DNA of 64,000 nt from Dietzia natronolimnaea. Lineage in GTDB: Bacteria > Actinomycetota > Actinomycetes > Mycobacteriales > Mycobacteriaceae. The stretch lies in NCBI RefSeq assembly GCF_039525805.1, contig NZ_BAAAHZ010000013.1; one strand, 5' to 3'. The notes under the pieces were generated by a model. That model saw only the letters and a program-made list of their open reading frames with translations. It had not been told where the DNA came from and made no database searches. The translations under genes were made by a program, and so were the position numbers. Shown here one piece after another: positions 47,329 through 55,577 of this stretch (position 1 is the first letter of the stretch; each line of letters begins with the position of its first letter).

Positions 47329-48345
47329 GTGCACGATTCCACCCCGACCCGGAGTGGGGGGCCGTCCGTCTCCCCTCCAGAGTCCTCGGGGCGGCCGGCT
47401 CCGGCGAGCGGGCGCGCCCGCGTAGTCGACGTCGTCATGTCGTACATCGCCCTCACCAAGCCGCGCGTCATCGAGTTGCTCCTGGTGGCCGCCATCCCCG
47501 CGATGCTGCAGGCCGACCGCGGGCAGGTCCACCTCGGACTGGTGTTGTTGACGCTGGTCGGTGGCTGGCTCGGCGCCGCCAGCGCCAACACTCTCAACAT
47601 GGTCGTCGACGCCGACATCGACAAGGTCATGAAGCGGACCGAACGTCGCCCCCTGGCCCGCCACGCGGTGACCCCGCGGGCGGCGCTCGTCTTCGGCCTC
47701 GGGCTCGGCGCGGCCAGCATGCTGTGGCTGGGTCTCCTGGCGCAGAGCTGGCTCGCCGCCCTGTTCATCCTGCTGACGATCTGCTTCTACGTCTTCGTCT
47801 ACACGATGATCCTCAAGCGCCGCACCGCCCAGAACGTGGTGTGGGGTGGCGCCGCCGGCTGTATGCCCGTGCTCGTCTCGTGGGCGGTCATCACCGACCA
47901 CCTCCCCGAGGGTCAGCCGAGTAACTGGTGGCAGGCGATCGTCCTGTTCCTCATCATTTTCTTCTGGACTCCGCCCCACACGTGGGCCCTGGCCATGCGG
48001 TACAAGGAGGACTACAAGGCCGCCGGGGTACCGATGTTGCCCGTGGTCATGTCGGCGGAGGGCGTCACCCGACGCATCACCCTCTACACCTGGGCCACGG
48101 TCCTGTGCACCTTCGCGCTCATCCCGGCGGCGGGATGGATCTACGCCGCGGGCGCGGTCGGCTTCGGTGTCTGGTTCATCGTCATGGCCCACCGCCTCGA
48201 GGCCGGTGTCCGCCGAGGTGTCGAGGTCAAGCCCCTCAAGCTGTTCATCCTGTCGAACAACTACCTGGCGGGGGTGTTCGTGGCCCTGTCGATCGACGCC
48301 GTTCTCGGTCTCGAGACCCTGTCGGGAGCGTTCTCCCTGTTCTGA
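47329..48345 (+). CDS. ctaB: Protoheme IX farnesyltransferase (heme O synthase)
   Basis: Integral membrane prenyltransferase converting heme B to heme O, the substrate of CtaA, for aa3-type oxidase. The 338 residues form about nine transmembrane helices. The prenyl-diphosphate motif NMVVDADIDKVMKRTERRPL is near residue 88 and the second conserved loop YKEDYKAAGVPMLPVV near residue 225. The start is GTG 47329 with GAGGAG upstream. The first 35 residues are a Pro/Ser-rich cytoplasmic tail. It converges with qor, the two stops being four bases apart. Confidence 0.95.
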   Translation: MHDSTPTRSGGPSVSPPESSGRPAPASGRARVVDVVMSYIALTKPRVIELLLVAAIPAMLQADRGQVHLGLVLLTLVGGWLGAASANTLNMVVDADIDKVMKRTERRPLARHAVTPRAALVFGLGLGAASMLWLGLLAQSWLAALFILLTICFYVFVYTMILKRRTAQNVVWGGAAGCMPVLVSWAVITDHLPEGQPSNWWQAIVLFLIIFFWTPPHTWALAMRYKEDYKAAGVPMLPVVMSAEGVTRRITLYTWATVLCTFALIPAAGWIYAAGAVGFGVWFIVMAHRLEAGVRRGVEVKPLKLFILSNNYLAGVFVALSIDAVLGLETLSGAFSLF

Positions 48346-48349
48346 TCGG

Positions 48350-49318
48350 TCACCTGGAGGGGTCGAGCGTGATCGACCCCGTGGTGCGCCGCGACTGCAA
48401 CGCCCGGTGCGCCTGCGCCGCGTCGACGAGTCCGAAGGTCGCCCCGACCTCGAGGACGAGCGACCCGTCGACCAGCCCCTCCATCACCTCGGCCGCACGT
48501 TCGCGGTACTCCTCGGTGGTCGCGATGAAGTCGCCGAGCTTGGGCCGGGTCAGGAACACCGATCCGGCCGCGTTGAGCCGCTGCGGGTCCACCGGCGGCA
48601 CGGGGCCGCTCGCCGCACCGAACAACACCAGTGTGCCGCGCCGCTCGAGCGAGGCCAGACCGGTGTCGAAGGTGTCCCGCCCGACCCCGTCGAACACCAC
48701 CGCCACACCGCCACCGGACAGCTCGCGGATCCTCTCGGGCGTCGCCTCCGGATAGAGCAGGACGTGATGCGCACCCAGGTCCCTGCAGATCTGCGCCTTC
48801 GACTCGGTCGAGGTGGTGGTGATGACCCGGTATCCACGGGCCACCGCCATCTGGATGAGGAGCTGCCCCACCCCTCCGGCGCCCGCGGTGATCAGTACCG
48901 CGTCCCCGCCGTGCGCACGATGGGTGTCGGTGATGAGGTAGTGCGCGGTGAGCCCCTGGAGGAGCATCGACGCCGCGACGCCGTCGGACACCTCGTCGGG
49001 GACGGCGACCAGGGCCTCCGCCGGGGCGACCACGTACTGCGCGTAGGAACCGGGCACCTGGCACCATGCCACCCGGTCCCCGGTCACGAGGTCGGGCGTG
49101 CCCACCCCCAGCGCGTCGACGACCCCGGCGCCCTCGCTGCCGGGGACATACGGCAACGCGGTCTGATAGATGCCCTCCCGGAAGTAGGTGTCGATGTAGT
49201 TGACGCCGATGGAGGTGGTCCGGACGAGCACTTCCCCGGGACCAGGTGAGGGAGTCTCCAGCTCGACAGGCTCGAGGACGTCGGGGCCACCGTGTTCTGA
49301 GATCCGGACTGCACGCAT
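48350..49318 (-). CDS. qor: NADPH:quinone reductase, zeta-crystallin type
   Basis: Zinc-free medium-chain oxidoreductase that reduces quinones with NADPH. ATG 49318 gives 322 residues beginning MRAVRISEHGGPDVLE. Residues 1-120 are the GroES-like domain (IGVNYIDTYFREGIY), and the nucleotide-binding AGAGGVGQLLIQMA is near residue 145. The GTG six codons upstream is excluded if transcription starts at the GATACT box (49330 to 49325), which would make 49318 a leaderless start. The ctaB-qor-ctaA neighbourhood is conserved in Corynebacteriales. Confidence 0.93.
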   Translation of the reverse strand: MRAVRISEHGGPDVLEPVELETPSPGPGEVLVRTTSIGVNYIDTYFREGIYQTALPYVPGSEGAGVVDALGVGTPDLVTGDRVAWCQVPGSYAQYVVAPAEALVAVPDEVSDGVAASMLLQGLTAHYLITDTHRAHGGDAVLITAGAGGVGQLLIQMAVARGYRVITTTSTESKAQICRDLGAHHVLLYPEATPERIRELSGGGVAVVFDGVGRDTFDTGLASLERRGTLVLFGAASGPVPPVDPQRLNAAGSVFLTRPKLGDFIATTEEYRERAAEVMEGLVDGSLVLEVGATFGLVDAAQAHRALQSRRTTGSITLDPSR

Positions 49319-49324
49319 GGGCCC

Positions 49325-49330
49325 AGTATC
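49325..49330 (-). promoter_or_regulatory. qor -10 box, predicted leaderless start
   Basis: On the minus strand GATACT (49330 to 49325) is followed by six bases, then ATG 49318. A normal transcription start would fall on the start codon itself. It faces away from the similar box at 49421. Confidence 0.5.
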
Positions 49331-49420
49331 CGCCACAGCCCGCGCCCTCGCCGCCCGGATATCGCGCGGTCTGGTGGCGGCACCCCGGGAGCGGCGGGCA
49401 ACCGGGGAGACCGGAGGCGA

Positions 49421-49432
49421 TAGGCTACCCCC
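49421..49432 (+). promoter_or_regulatory. Promoter -10 of the repeat protein gene, predicted leaderless start
   Basis: TAGGCT at 49421-49426 is followed by six bases, then ATG 49433. The purine-rich GGAGG at about 49412-49416 lies upstream of the -10, so it would not be in the mRNA if transcription starts at the ATG. Confidence 0.55.
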
Positions 49433-50965
49433 ATGAGCCTGCAGATCCTTTCCCAGTACGCCGGGGGACCGCGAGTCCGGGCGACCGGTCGGCCCGCCGT
49501 CACCACCAGCGGGTCCGGTGCCGTGTCGGAATCCGATCAGGCGCCCGCCGCCGTCGACGAGGTGGCCGGCGGAGGCAAGACCGCGGCACCGGTGGACGAG
49601 GCCGCCACCCCGGCCGTTCCCGACACCGACGCACCGGCGGACGAGGCACCGGCACAGCAGCCCACCCCGCGCACGGCTCCCGCGGCCGCGTCGGCGAACT
49701 CCTCCGGCGGGGGGCTCAGCCTGGGGCGCAGCGCCCCCAAGGCCCCCGGTGGCGGCGCATCATCCCTGCACGGATCGCGGATCTCGGAGGTCGAGGGGAG
49801 CGGGACCTCCTCCCCGGCGGACGCCGCCGCGTCCGGCACCACCCCGGTCGCCGCGGACGCGGAGCCGAAGACCGGGAGCGCGCCCGCGACCGACACCCCC
49901 GCGCCCTCGTCCGAGCCGGCCCGGTCCGGATCAGGGGCGCCGCAGGCGGAGTCCACGACCTCGGAGCCCGCCGGGAAGGGCGCCTCACCTGCACCCGGAA
50001 AGGGCGGCCTGACGCTGGGTGGCCGCCAGGGGGCCAAGGCCCCGGGTGGCAAGTCCGTCGGCGCGCTGGTCCTGGGCGGTGGCGCGGGTGCGGCCGCGGC
50101 CGCCGACTCGGCACAGACCGACGGATCGGCAGCGGACGCCACCGCCCCGGGCGAATCCACCACCACGACCCCCGGTACCGAGACACCGGCTGCCGCTACG
50201 CCCACCGACGTCGGGGCCGACGACACCGGCGACACGACTCCGGCTGACGGGGCGTCCACCGACGGGGCACCGGCGGCGAAGAAGTCCGGCGGACTCTCCC
50301 TCGGTGGCGGTTCGAGCGCCAAGGCCCCGGGCGGGGGCAAGCCGGGCGGTCTGACGCTGGGAGGCGGGTCCAAGGCCAAGGCCCCCGGGGGCGGATCCGC
50401 GGGTCTGACACTGGGCGGCGCCGCCGCACCCGGAGCGGACACGAAGGCTGCGGAGTCCGCGGACACGCCCACGGAGTCCGCGGCGACCACCGGGACGGAG
50501 GCCGCGCCCTCCGCCGCCTCCCGGCCCGCCGACGCCCCTGCCGCGTCCCAGCCCGCCGCGACTCCTCCGGCGGACGAGCCGGCCGCCGAGGACAAGTCGG
50601 TCGAGAAGCAGGCGGCAGAGAAGGCGCCGTCGGAGAAGATCGATCCCATCAAGGTCGAGCGCGTTCCGGCGGGCCCGACACCGCCCCCGGGCGCCGTGAA
50701 GTTCGTCAAGAAGTTCCTCGCCCGCCATGGCGGCGCGGCCGATCTCGTCCTGCAGCCCACCGGTCGGACGGGGATCCGTCTGACGTTCGTGGGCGCCGAC
50801 GGGGTCATGGACGACTACATGGTCGACACCCTCGCCGAGGCCGAGGCCGTGCGCGATTCGGTTCCCGGGCTCACCGGTTCGGACTGGACCCGTGAACTGG
50901 TCTCCCATACCGATGTGCCCGCGGGCCACTGGAAGCGCATGGCCGGCTCCGGATCCCTGCTCTGA
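49433..50965 (+). CDS. Low-complexity protein with GGL(S/T)LGGG-AKAPGGG repeats and conserved C-terminal domain, function unknown
   Basis: A 510-residue protein I do not recognise. Residues 30-400 are Ala/Pro/Thr/Ser/Gly-rich and presumably disordered. Within them a motif recurs: GGGLSLGRSAPKAPGGG (92-108), GGLTLGGRQGAKAPGG (191-206), GALVLGGG (210-217), GGLSLGGGSSAKAPGGG (286-302), GGLTLGGGSKAKAPGGG (305-321) and GLTLGG (324-329). A Lys/Glu-rich linker (385-410) leads to a compact domain (about 418-508) with AVKFVKKFLARHGG, GIRLTFVGADGVMDDYMVDTLAEAEAV and a final HWKRMAGSG. There is no signal peptide or membrane helix. Its slot between qor and ctaA equals that of M. tuberculosis Rv1455; homology was not tested. 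Confidence 0.8.
   Translation: MSLQILSQYAGGPRVRATGRPAVTTSGSGAVSESDQAPAAVDEVAGGGKTAAPVDEAATPAVPDTDAPADEAPAQQPTPRTAPAAASANSSGGGLSLGRSAPKAPGGGASSLHGSRISEVEGSGTSSPADAAASGTTPVAADAEPKTGSAPATDTPAPSSEPARSGSGAPQAESTTSEPAGKGASPAPGKGGLTLGGRQGAKAPGGKSVGALVLGGGAGAAAAADSAQTDGSAADATAPGESTTTTPGTETPAAATPTDVGADDTGDTTPADGASTDGAPAAKKSGGLSLGGGSSAKAPGGGKPGGLTLGGGSKAKAPGGGSAGLTLGGAAAPGADTKAAESADTPTESAATTGTEAAPSAASRPADAPAASQPAATPPADEPAAEDKSVEKQAAEKAPSEKIDPIKVERVPAGPTPPPGAVKFVKKFLARHGGAADLVLQPTGRTGIRLTFVGADGVMDDYMVDTLAEAEAVRDSVPGLTGSDWTRELVSHTDVPAGHWKRMAGSGSLL
49706..50419 (+). repeat. Six degenerate protein-level repeats
   Basis: Copies lie at 49706-49756, 50003-50053, 50060-50083, 50288-50338, 50345-50395 and 50402-50419. 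The Leu-Ser/Thr-Leu-Gly core is written with different synonymous codons in different copies (for example ctctccctc and ctgacgctg). The DNA is therefore not a recent duplication, and the protein motif itself seems to be maintained. Confidence 0.75.
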
Positions 50966-50981
50966 GACCCCGGTAGGACGA

Positions 50982-51009
50982 GAACGGCCCCGCCACGGCG
51001 GGGCCGTTC
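50982..51009. terminator. Bidirectional terminator hairpin
   Basis: GAACGGCCCCGCC (50982-50994) and GGCGGGGCCGTTC (50997-51009) form a perfect 13-base inverted repeat with an AC centre. It lies 17 bases after the stop of the repeat protein and 37 bases before the ctaA stop on the other strand, so it can end transcription from both sides. Confidence 0.88.
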
Positions 51010-51045
51010 CGCATTCGCGTCAGGCGGGCCCTGCCGCCGGCCGGA

Positions 51046-52044
51046 CTACGCGGACCGCGGACTCCCGTCCGCCCGGTCCCTGATGACCGCCGAGGCCCAG
51101 AGTGCGCCGGTCACGGCGGTGATGGCCCCCGCCAGCGTCACGTGCAGGACCACCAGCATCTCGGGCACCCCCAGCTGGTACTGGGTGATCCCCACGACGG
51201 CCTGCGCCGCGATCAGCGCGATGAGGATCAGGCAGCGCCGGATGGCCGGTCCCTGAGCGCGCAACGCGAGAAGACCGAACGCCAGACCGATGAGCAGGCA
51301 GACGTACCCGACCATCAGTTCGGCATGGAAGTGGACCAGCCACTGGATCGGCATCTGGAGGCGGTCGGCGGCCTCGATGCGGGCGTCACCGGCGTGGGGC
51401 CCGGCCCCGGTGACCATGGTGCCGGTGACCAGCACACCGGCCAGGAGCACCGCGGACAGGACGATGAGCCAGGACAACGGCGGGGGCAGGACACGGCGGG
51501 CGGGGGCGTCGTCGGCCTCCCCGACCCGGACGAACAGGACGGCCGCGAGCCAGGCCAGGATCATGGACGGGAGCAGATGGAGCGCGACGGTCCACCACAC
51601 CAGGCCGGCCAGGACCGTGATGCCCCCGATCACCGCCTGCGCCAGGATCCCCGCGGGCATCGCCCAGGCGAGCACCTTGAGCCCGCGGCGACGGCCGGCA
51701 CGATGGATCGCGAGAAGCAGGGCCGCCGCGATCGCGACCAGCACGAAGGTCAGGAGCCGGTTGCCGAACTCGATGGCCTGGTGCATCGCGGGTCCGGCGC
51801 CGGCGACGGGCACGAAACTGTCCTGGTTGCACCGCGGCCACGTCTCGCAGCCCAGCCCCGAGGCGGTCACCCGAACGGTGACCCCGGTGGTCATGATGCC
51901 GATCTGGGCGAAGACGTTGGCCAGCGCGAGGCCCTTCTGCAGCCGGATCGACGGCATCGGCAGACGGGACAACGGTCCCGTCGGTCCGGGGGGTTCGCTC
52001 GTGGCATGGCTGCCGGGGTTCGGGGCGTGCGAAGTCGAGGTCAC
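51046..52044 (-). CDS. ctaA: Heme A synthase
   Basis: Oxidises heme O to heme A for cytochrome c oxidase. GTG 52044 gives 332 residues. The 50-residue hydrophilic N-terminus is followed by about eight transmembrane helices. Heme-ligand histidines appear in MHQAIEFGNR, VALHLLPSM, LVHFHAELMVGY and VLHVTLAG. The extracytoplasmic Cys pair GLGCETWPRCNQ is present, as in Gram-positive CtaA. A TAGAAT box seven bases before the GTG predicts a leaderless mRNA, which supports this start over frames running back to 52242. Confidence 0.95.
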   Translation of the reverse strand: MTSTSHAPNPGSHATSEPPGPTGPLSRLPMPSIRLQKGLALANVFAQIGIMTTGVTVRVTASGLGCETWPRCNQDSFVPVAGAGPAMHQAIEFGNRLLTFVLVAIAAALLLAIHRAGRRRGLKVLAWAMPAGILAQAVIGGITVLAGLVWWTVALHLLPSMILAWLAAVLFVRVGEADDAPARRVLPPPLSWLIVLSAVLLAGVLVTGTMVTGAGPHAGDARIEAADRLQMPIQWLVHFHAELMVGYVCLLIGLAFGLLALRAQGPAIRRCLILIALIAAQAVVGITQYQLGVPEMLVVLHVTLAGAITAVTGALWASAVIRDRADGSPRSA

Positions 52045-52057
52045 GCCCCCGATTCTA
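52045..52057 (-). promoter_or_regulatory. ctaA -10 box, predicted leaderless start
   Basis: On the minus strand TAGAAT (52057 to 52052) is followed by seven bases, CGGGGGC, then GTG 52044. It sits just downstream of the ABC permease stop (52083), separating ctaA from that operon. Confidence 0.6.
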
Positions 52058-52082
52058 GGCGGGCGCGCAGACGGCTCCGCGA

Positions 52083-52874
52083 TCAGGTGAAGGAGAAGTG
52101 CCGCACGGCCAGTCCGGCGCAGACCGCGGTCCACCCGGCCAGGACCAGGGCCGCCACGGCGGGGAACCCTCCGTCGATCGCCGTGACCAGTGCGCTGGTC
52201 AGCGCGTACGACGGGACGACGACGAGGAGGTCGTGCAGCCACCCGGGCAGGGCCGCCACACCGATCGCCAGCCCGGCCGCGCCGATGAGGACGAACCAGA
52301 TGAGGTTGGCCAGTGCCAGCACGACCTCGGCCCGCAGGGTCCCCCCGAGGAGGAGCCCCATCGAGGAGAACGCGACCGATCCGAACGCGATCATCACCGC
52401 GCCCACCGCCAGCCCGGCCGCTCCGGGGCGCCAGCCGAGCCCGGCCGCGATCGCACCGAGCAGGACAGCCTGGCCGGCCACCAGGATCAGCGTGGCGAGG
52501 ATCTTGCCGACGATGATGACGGCCGGTGGGAGCGGGGTCCCGCCGAGTCTCTTCAGCGCGCCGTAACGACGGTCGAAGCCGACGGCGATGGCCTGTCCGG
52601 TGAACGCGGTACCCATGACGGAGAGGGTCAACACCGCCGTGATCGCGTAGTCGATCCTCGGTTGTGGGATCGAACCGAACTCGATCGCGGTGAGCGCGAA
52701 CAACACGGCCACGGGGATCACCAGGGCGACCAGGAGCTGCTCACCGTTGCGCAGGAACAGCGTCAGCTCCATCCGTGTCTGCGACGCGGCCATACGGAGG
52801 AGGGGGGCGGGTGCGGACGGGCGGGCGAAGGTGCCCGGCGCGAAGCGGTTGGCGCCGGTCTGGGTGTCGGTCAT
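52083..52874 (-). CDS. ABC transporter permease (ABC-2 type)
   Basis: The 263-residue protein has six transmembrane segments of the ABC-2 exporter family. It starts with a cytoplasmic amphipathic stretch (RMAASQTRMELTLFLRNGEQLL) and has AFTGQAIAVGFDRRYGALKRLGGTPLPP, the conserved cytoplasmic loop, near residue 95. It overlaps the ATPase gene by four bases. M. tuberculosis Rv1457c holds the same position. The substrate is unknown; the context between mptB and ctaA has led others to suggest lipid, heme or cell-wall export, but nothing in the sequence decides it. Confidence 0.88.
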   Translation of the reverse strand: MTDTQTGANRFAPGTFARPSAPAPLLRMAASQTRMELTLFLRNGEQLLVALVIPVAVLFALTAIEFGSIPQPRIDYAITAVLTLSVMGTAFTGQAIAVGFDRRYGALKRLGGTPLPPAVIIVGKILATLILVAGQAVLLGAIAAGLGWRPGAAGLAVGAVMIAFGSVAFSSMGLLLGGTLRAEVVLALANLIWFVLIGAAGLAIGVAALPGWLHDLLVVVPSYALTSALVTAIDGGFPAVAALVLAGWTAVCAGLAVRHFSFT

Positions 52875-53806
52875 CGCAGGTCCCGTCCGGTCAGGTCGAG
52901 GAATACCTCTTCGAGGCTCCTGGCGCGGGTGGCCAGGGAGGTGAGCTGGACGTCGGCCTTCTCGAGCGCGGCACAGAGGGTGGTCATGAGTTCGGGGGAG
53001 ACCGGGCCGTGGACCTCCAGGACCCCCGCCGCGGACCCCGTCGTCACCGTGTGGTCCGGACCGATCGCATCACTCAGGAGACCCGGGGAGGCCTCACCGT
53101 CGACTACCAGGGTCACGCCTTCGGACGTCCCCGCCCGGGCGAGCTCGGCCGGCGAGCCGGCGGCCACACGACGGCCGTGGTCGATGATCACGACCTCGTC
53201 GGCCAGGGCGGCGGCCTCGTCCATGAGGTGGGTCGTCAACAGGACGGCGGCACCGTCGCGACGCAACGCCCCGACCAGGTCCCACACGGCCCGCCGGGAC
53301 TGCGCGTCGAGACCTGCGGTGGGCTCGTCGAGGAACACCAGCTCGGGTCGGCCGATGACCGCGATGGCGAGCGAGAGTCGCTGCTGCTGGCCGCCGGACA
53401 GACGCCGGTAGGGGGTCGAGACGTGGTCGCTGAGCCCGAGTTCGGCGAGGAGCCAGTCCGGGTCGAGGGGGTCCGCGTAGTACGAGGCGACCAGACGGAC
53501 CATCTCCCCGACACGCGCCGCGGGGTACGCCCCGCCACCCTGCAGCATCATGCCGATCCGGCTGCGGACCCGCTGACGGTCGGACACCGGGTCGAACCCC
53601 AGCACCCGGAGGGATCCACCGTCAGGCCGGAGGAATCCCTCGCAGACCTCGACCGTGGTTGTCTTGCCGGCGCCGTTGGGACCGAGGAGCGCCATCACCT
53701 CACCGCGGTCCAGTCGGAGGTCCAGACCGGCCACGGCCGTGGTCTCCCCGAACCTCTTGACGAGTCCCTCGACGTGGAGCGCGGGGGAGTCGGTGCGTGA
53801 GGTCAC
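52871..53806 (-). CDS. ABC transporter ATP-binding protein
   Basis: ATPase partner of the adjacent permease. The 311 residues have Walker A GPNGAGKTTT at about 43-52, Q-loop MMLQGGGAYPAA, signature LSGGQQQRLSL near 138, Walker B LVFLDEPTAGLD near 157, and the switch His in LLTTHLMDEAA. The C-terminal 90 residues carry a DrrA-like extension ending ARSLEEVFLDLTGRDLR. GTG 53806 is six bases after a TAGAAT box, so it is a predicted leaderless start. It is equivalent to M. tuberculosis Rv1458c. Confidence 0.93.
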   Translation of the reverse strand: MTSRTDSPALHVEGLVKRFGETTAVAGLDLRLDRGEVMALLGPNGAGKTTTVEVCEGFLRPDGGSLRVLGFDPVSDRQRVRSRIGMMLQGGGAYPAARVGEMVRLVASYYADPLDPDWLLAELGLSDHVSTPYRRLSGGQQQRLSLAIAVIGRPELVFLDEPTAGLDAQSRRAVWDLVGALRRDGAAVLLTTHLMDEAAALADEVVIIDHGRRVAAGSPAELARAGTSEGVTLVVDGEASPGLLSDAIGPDHTVTTGSAAGVLEVHGPVSPELMTTLCAALEKADVQLTSLATRARSLEEVFLDLTGRDLR

Positions 53807-53818
53807 GGGAGCATTCTA
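53807..53818 (-). promoter_or_regulatory. ABC ATPase -10 box, predicted leaderless start
   Basis: On the minus strand TAGAAT (53818 to 53813) is followed by GCTCCC, then GTG 53806. It is the same hexamer as at ctaA, with spacing one base shorter. It lies within 12 bases of the mptB stop (53830). Confidence 0.6.
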
Positions 53819-53829
53819 GGCCGCGTCGA

Positions 53830-55455
53830 CTACCGGAAGCGCAACAGCCCCGGCCAGCGGAACATCGCGATCAGCAGGACCGTCACGGCCACGACGGTGG
53901 CCACCCACGCCTGGACGGTGACGAACGGCGGCAGGCCCGCACCCGGCGGGAGGGTGAAGCACGCGAGCACGGCGCTGACCGCCACGACGGGGATCCTGAA
54001 CTCCATCCGCGAGGCCCACGCCGCGAGCGGGATCAGCGCCCACAGGACGTACCAGGGCTGGACGACGGGGAAGCCCAGGACGATGGCCGCCATCGACACC
54101 CCGAGGCCGCCGACCGGGTCGATCCGCCCGGCGGAGACCGCGAACAGCATCCTGACGGTGAACACGCCGGCGATCACGAGCGCCGCGGTCTGCACCATCA
54201 CCAGGATCTGGGCGGTGTGGTCACCCAGTCCGAGGTACTGCCCGATCCCGCCGACGATCACCCCCAGAGCAGTGGGCGGTGAGAGCCAGCTGCGTAGGGA
54301 CGTGGCCGCTCCGAGCTTCGTGATCCACCCGAGGCCCGAGGAGGTCGCGAGCATGGCCAGTCCGGTGGTGGCACCGCTGATAACCACCATCACCAGCGCC
54401 GCCCGCACGGTGGCGAGATACCCGCCACCCCACCGACGGGCGAGCGCCATCCCGACGAAACCCAGGGCGACGACGGTGGGCAGTTTCACCAGCGCCGACC
54501 CGGTGACCAGGACGGTCCCCACGACGAAGAGAACCGTGGTCCGACGGCCGGACTCCGGGGAGTCCACCGCGCGGAGGGCCAGCACGAGCCCCACGGCCAG
54601 CAGCCCCATCATGAGCGACTCGGAATGGATCCCGGACACCAGGTGGAACAGCACGAGCGGGTTGGCCACCGCCAGCCAGAGCGCCGCCACGTCCGACACC
54701 CCGCAGTACTCCGCCAAGCGTGGGACAGCCCAGCCCAGCATGAGGATCCCGATGATGGCGACCACCCGGTGCAGGATCGTGCCGGCCACCACGTCGTCCC
54801 CCGTGAGCGTGTGGATCACCTTCTGCACGCCGAGGAACAGGGGGCCGTACTGGTTCGGCGTGTCCCGCCAGATGTCCGGGACGTTGACCGTCAAGGCGTG
54901 GGAGGTGCCCAGCGCCGACACGGGACCCAGCGCGTACGGGTCGTCGAGGGTGTTGCCGATCGCGCCCTGGGCCAGATAGCTGTAGACGTCCTTGCTGAAC
55001 ATGGGCGGGGCCAGCGCGAGCGGAAGCGCCCACGACGCGATGATGCGGTCGAGTGTGGCCCTGTCGATGCGGCCGCTCAGCCGTCCCCGGCGATCCCGGC
55101 CGAGGACGTACGGGGCGAGCAACAGCCAGCAGAGCGTCACCACCACCATCCCGGTCATGACCACGGTCATGGAGGACTGCTGCACCCTGAGCCACAAGCC
55201 GAACAACCGCTCGCCCGCGACGGGGTTCTGGAGGACCGGCAGGGCGCCGGCGCCCAGGGCACCCACCGCCATCGCGACGGCCGCGGTGGTGCCGATCCTG
55301 CGGATCCGACGGAGTCGGGCCAGTTCAGCCGACGGTGGGGCCCCGGTGAACCGTTCCTCGGTGTGGAGTCGGGCGGTCACCGACCCCGCGCCGCGTACCG
55401 GGAACCTGGGTGCCACTGACCTCAGCCTCTCTCCACAGTGGGTGTCGCAGGTCAC
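53830..55455 (-). CDS. mptB: MptB-like alpha(1-6) mannopyranosyltransferase (GT-C)
   Basis: Polytopic GT-C transferase that starts the alpha(1-6) mannan backbone of lipomannan using polyprenyl-phosphate mannose, specific to mycolata. ATG 55455 gives 541 residues with about 13-15 helices. The GT-C loop SKDVYSYLAQGAIGNTLDDPYALGP holds the catalytic Asp near residue 153, and QPWYVLWALIPLAAWASR is the conserved C-terminal segment. GTG 55380 is an alternative start 25 codons in, with more typical sequence after it. It is divergent from sufR, as in M. tuberculosis Rv1459c/Rv1460. Confidence 0.9.
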   Translation of the reverse strand: MTCDTHCGERLRSVAPRFPVRGAGSVTARLHTEERFTGAPPSAELARLRRIRRIGTTAAVAMAVGALGAGALPVLQNPVAGERLFGLWLRVQQSSMTVVMTGMVVVTLCWLLLAPYVLGRDRRGRLSGRIDRATLDRIIASWALPLALAPPMFSKDVYSYLAQGAIGNTLDDPYALGPVSALGTSHALTVNVPDIWRDTPNQYGPLFLGVQKVIHTLTGDDVVAGTILHRVVAIIGILMLGWAVPRLAEYCGVSDVAALWLAVANPLVLFHLVSGIHSESLMMGLLAVGLVLALRAVDSPESGRRTTVLFVVGTVLVTGSALVKLPTVVALGFVGMALARRWGGGYLATVRAALVMVVISGATTGLAMLATSSGLGWITKLGAATSLRSWLSPPTALGVIVGGIGQYLGLGDHTAQILVMVQTAALVIAGVFTVRMLFAVSAGRIDPVGGLGVSMAAIVLGFPVVQPWYVLWALIPLAAWASRMEFRIPVVAVSAVLACFTLPPGAGLPPFVTVQAWVATVVAVTVLLIAMFRWPGLLRFR

Positions 55456-55496
55456 ATTCCGACGGCACCGCCGGACTCACCGGGGGGTGGGAATAT

Positions 55497-55523
55497 TTCC
55501 GTCACGGAAGTGTTGCGTAATAT
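55497..55523 (+). promoter_or_regulatory. Putative SufR operator and suf promoter
   Basis: TTCCGTCACGGAA (55497-55509) is a perfect inverted repeat with a single central base. It lies nine bases before TAATAT (55518-55523), the best -10 box in the region, so the palindrome covers the expected -35. The AT-rich GGAATATTTCC overlaps its left edge. The position fits autorepression by SufR of the sufR-sufBDCSUT operon. The site may also affect the divergent mptB. Confidence 0.55.
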
Positions 55524-55577
55524 GAGGTGGTGCGTCCCGCACGGGGCGCACCGAGCATAGCCGGAAGGGAGTGGCAG

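Noticed and set aside
47154..47768. N-terminal extension of transketolase through the ctaB region
   Set aside because: It would cross the divergent promoter and ctaB coding sequence. The conserved start of transketolase follows GTG 47153.
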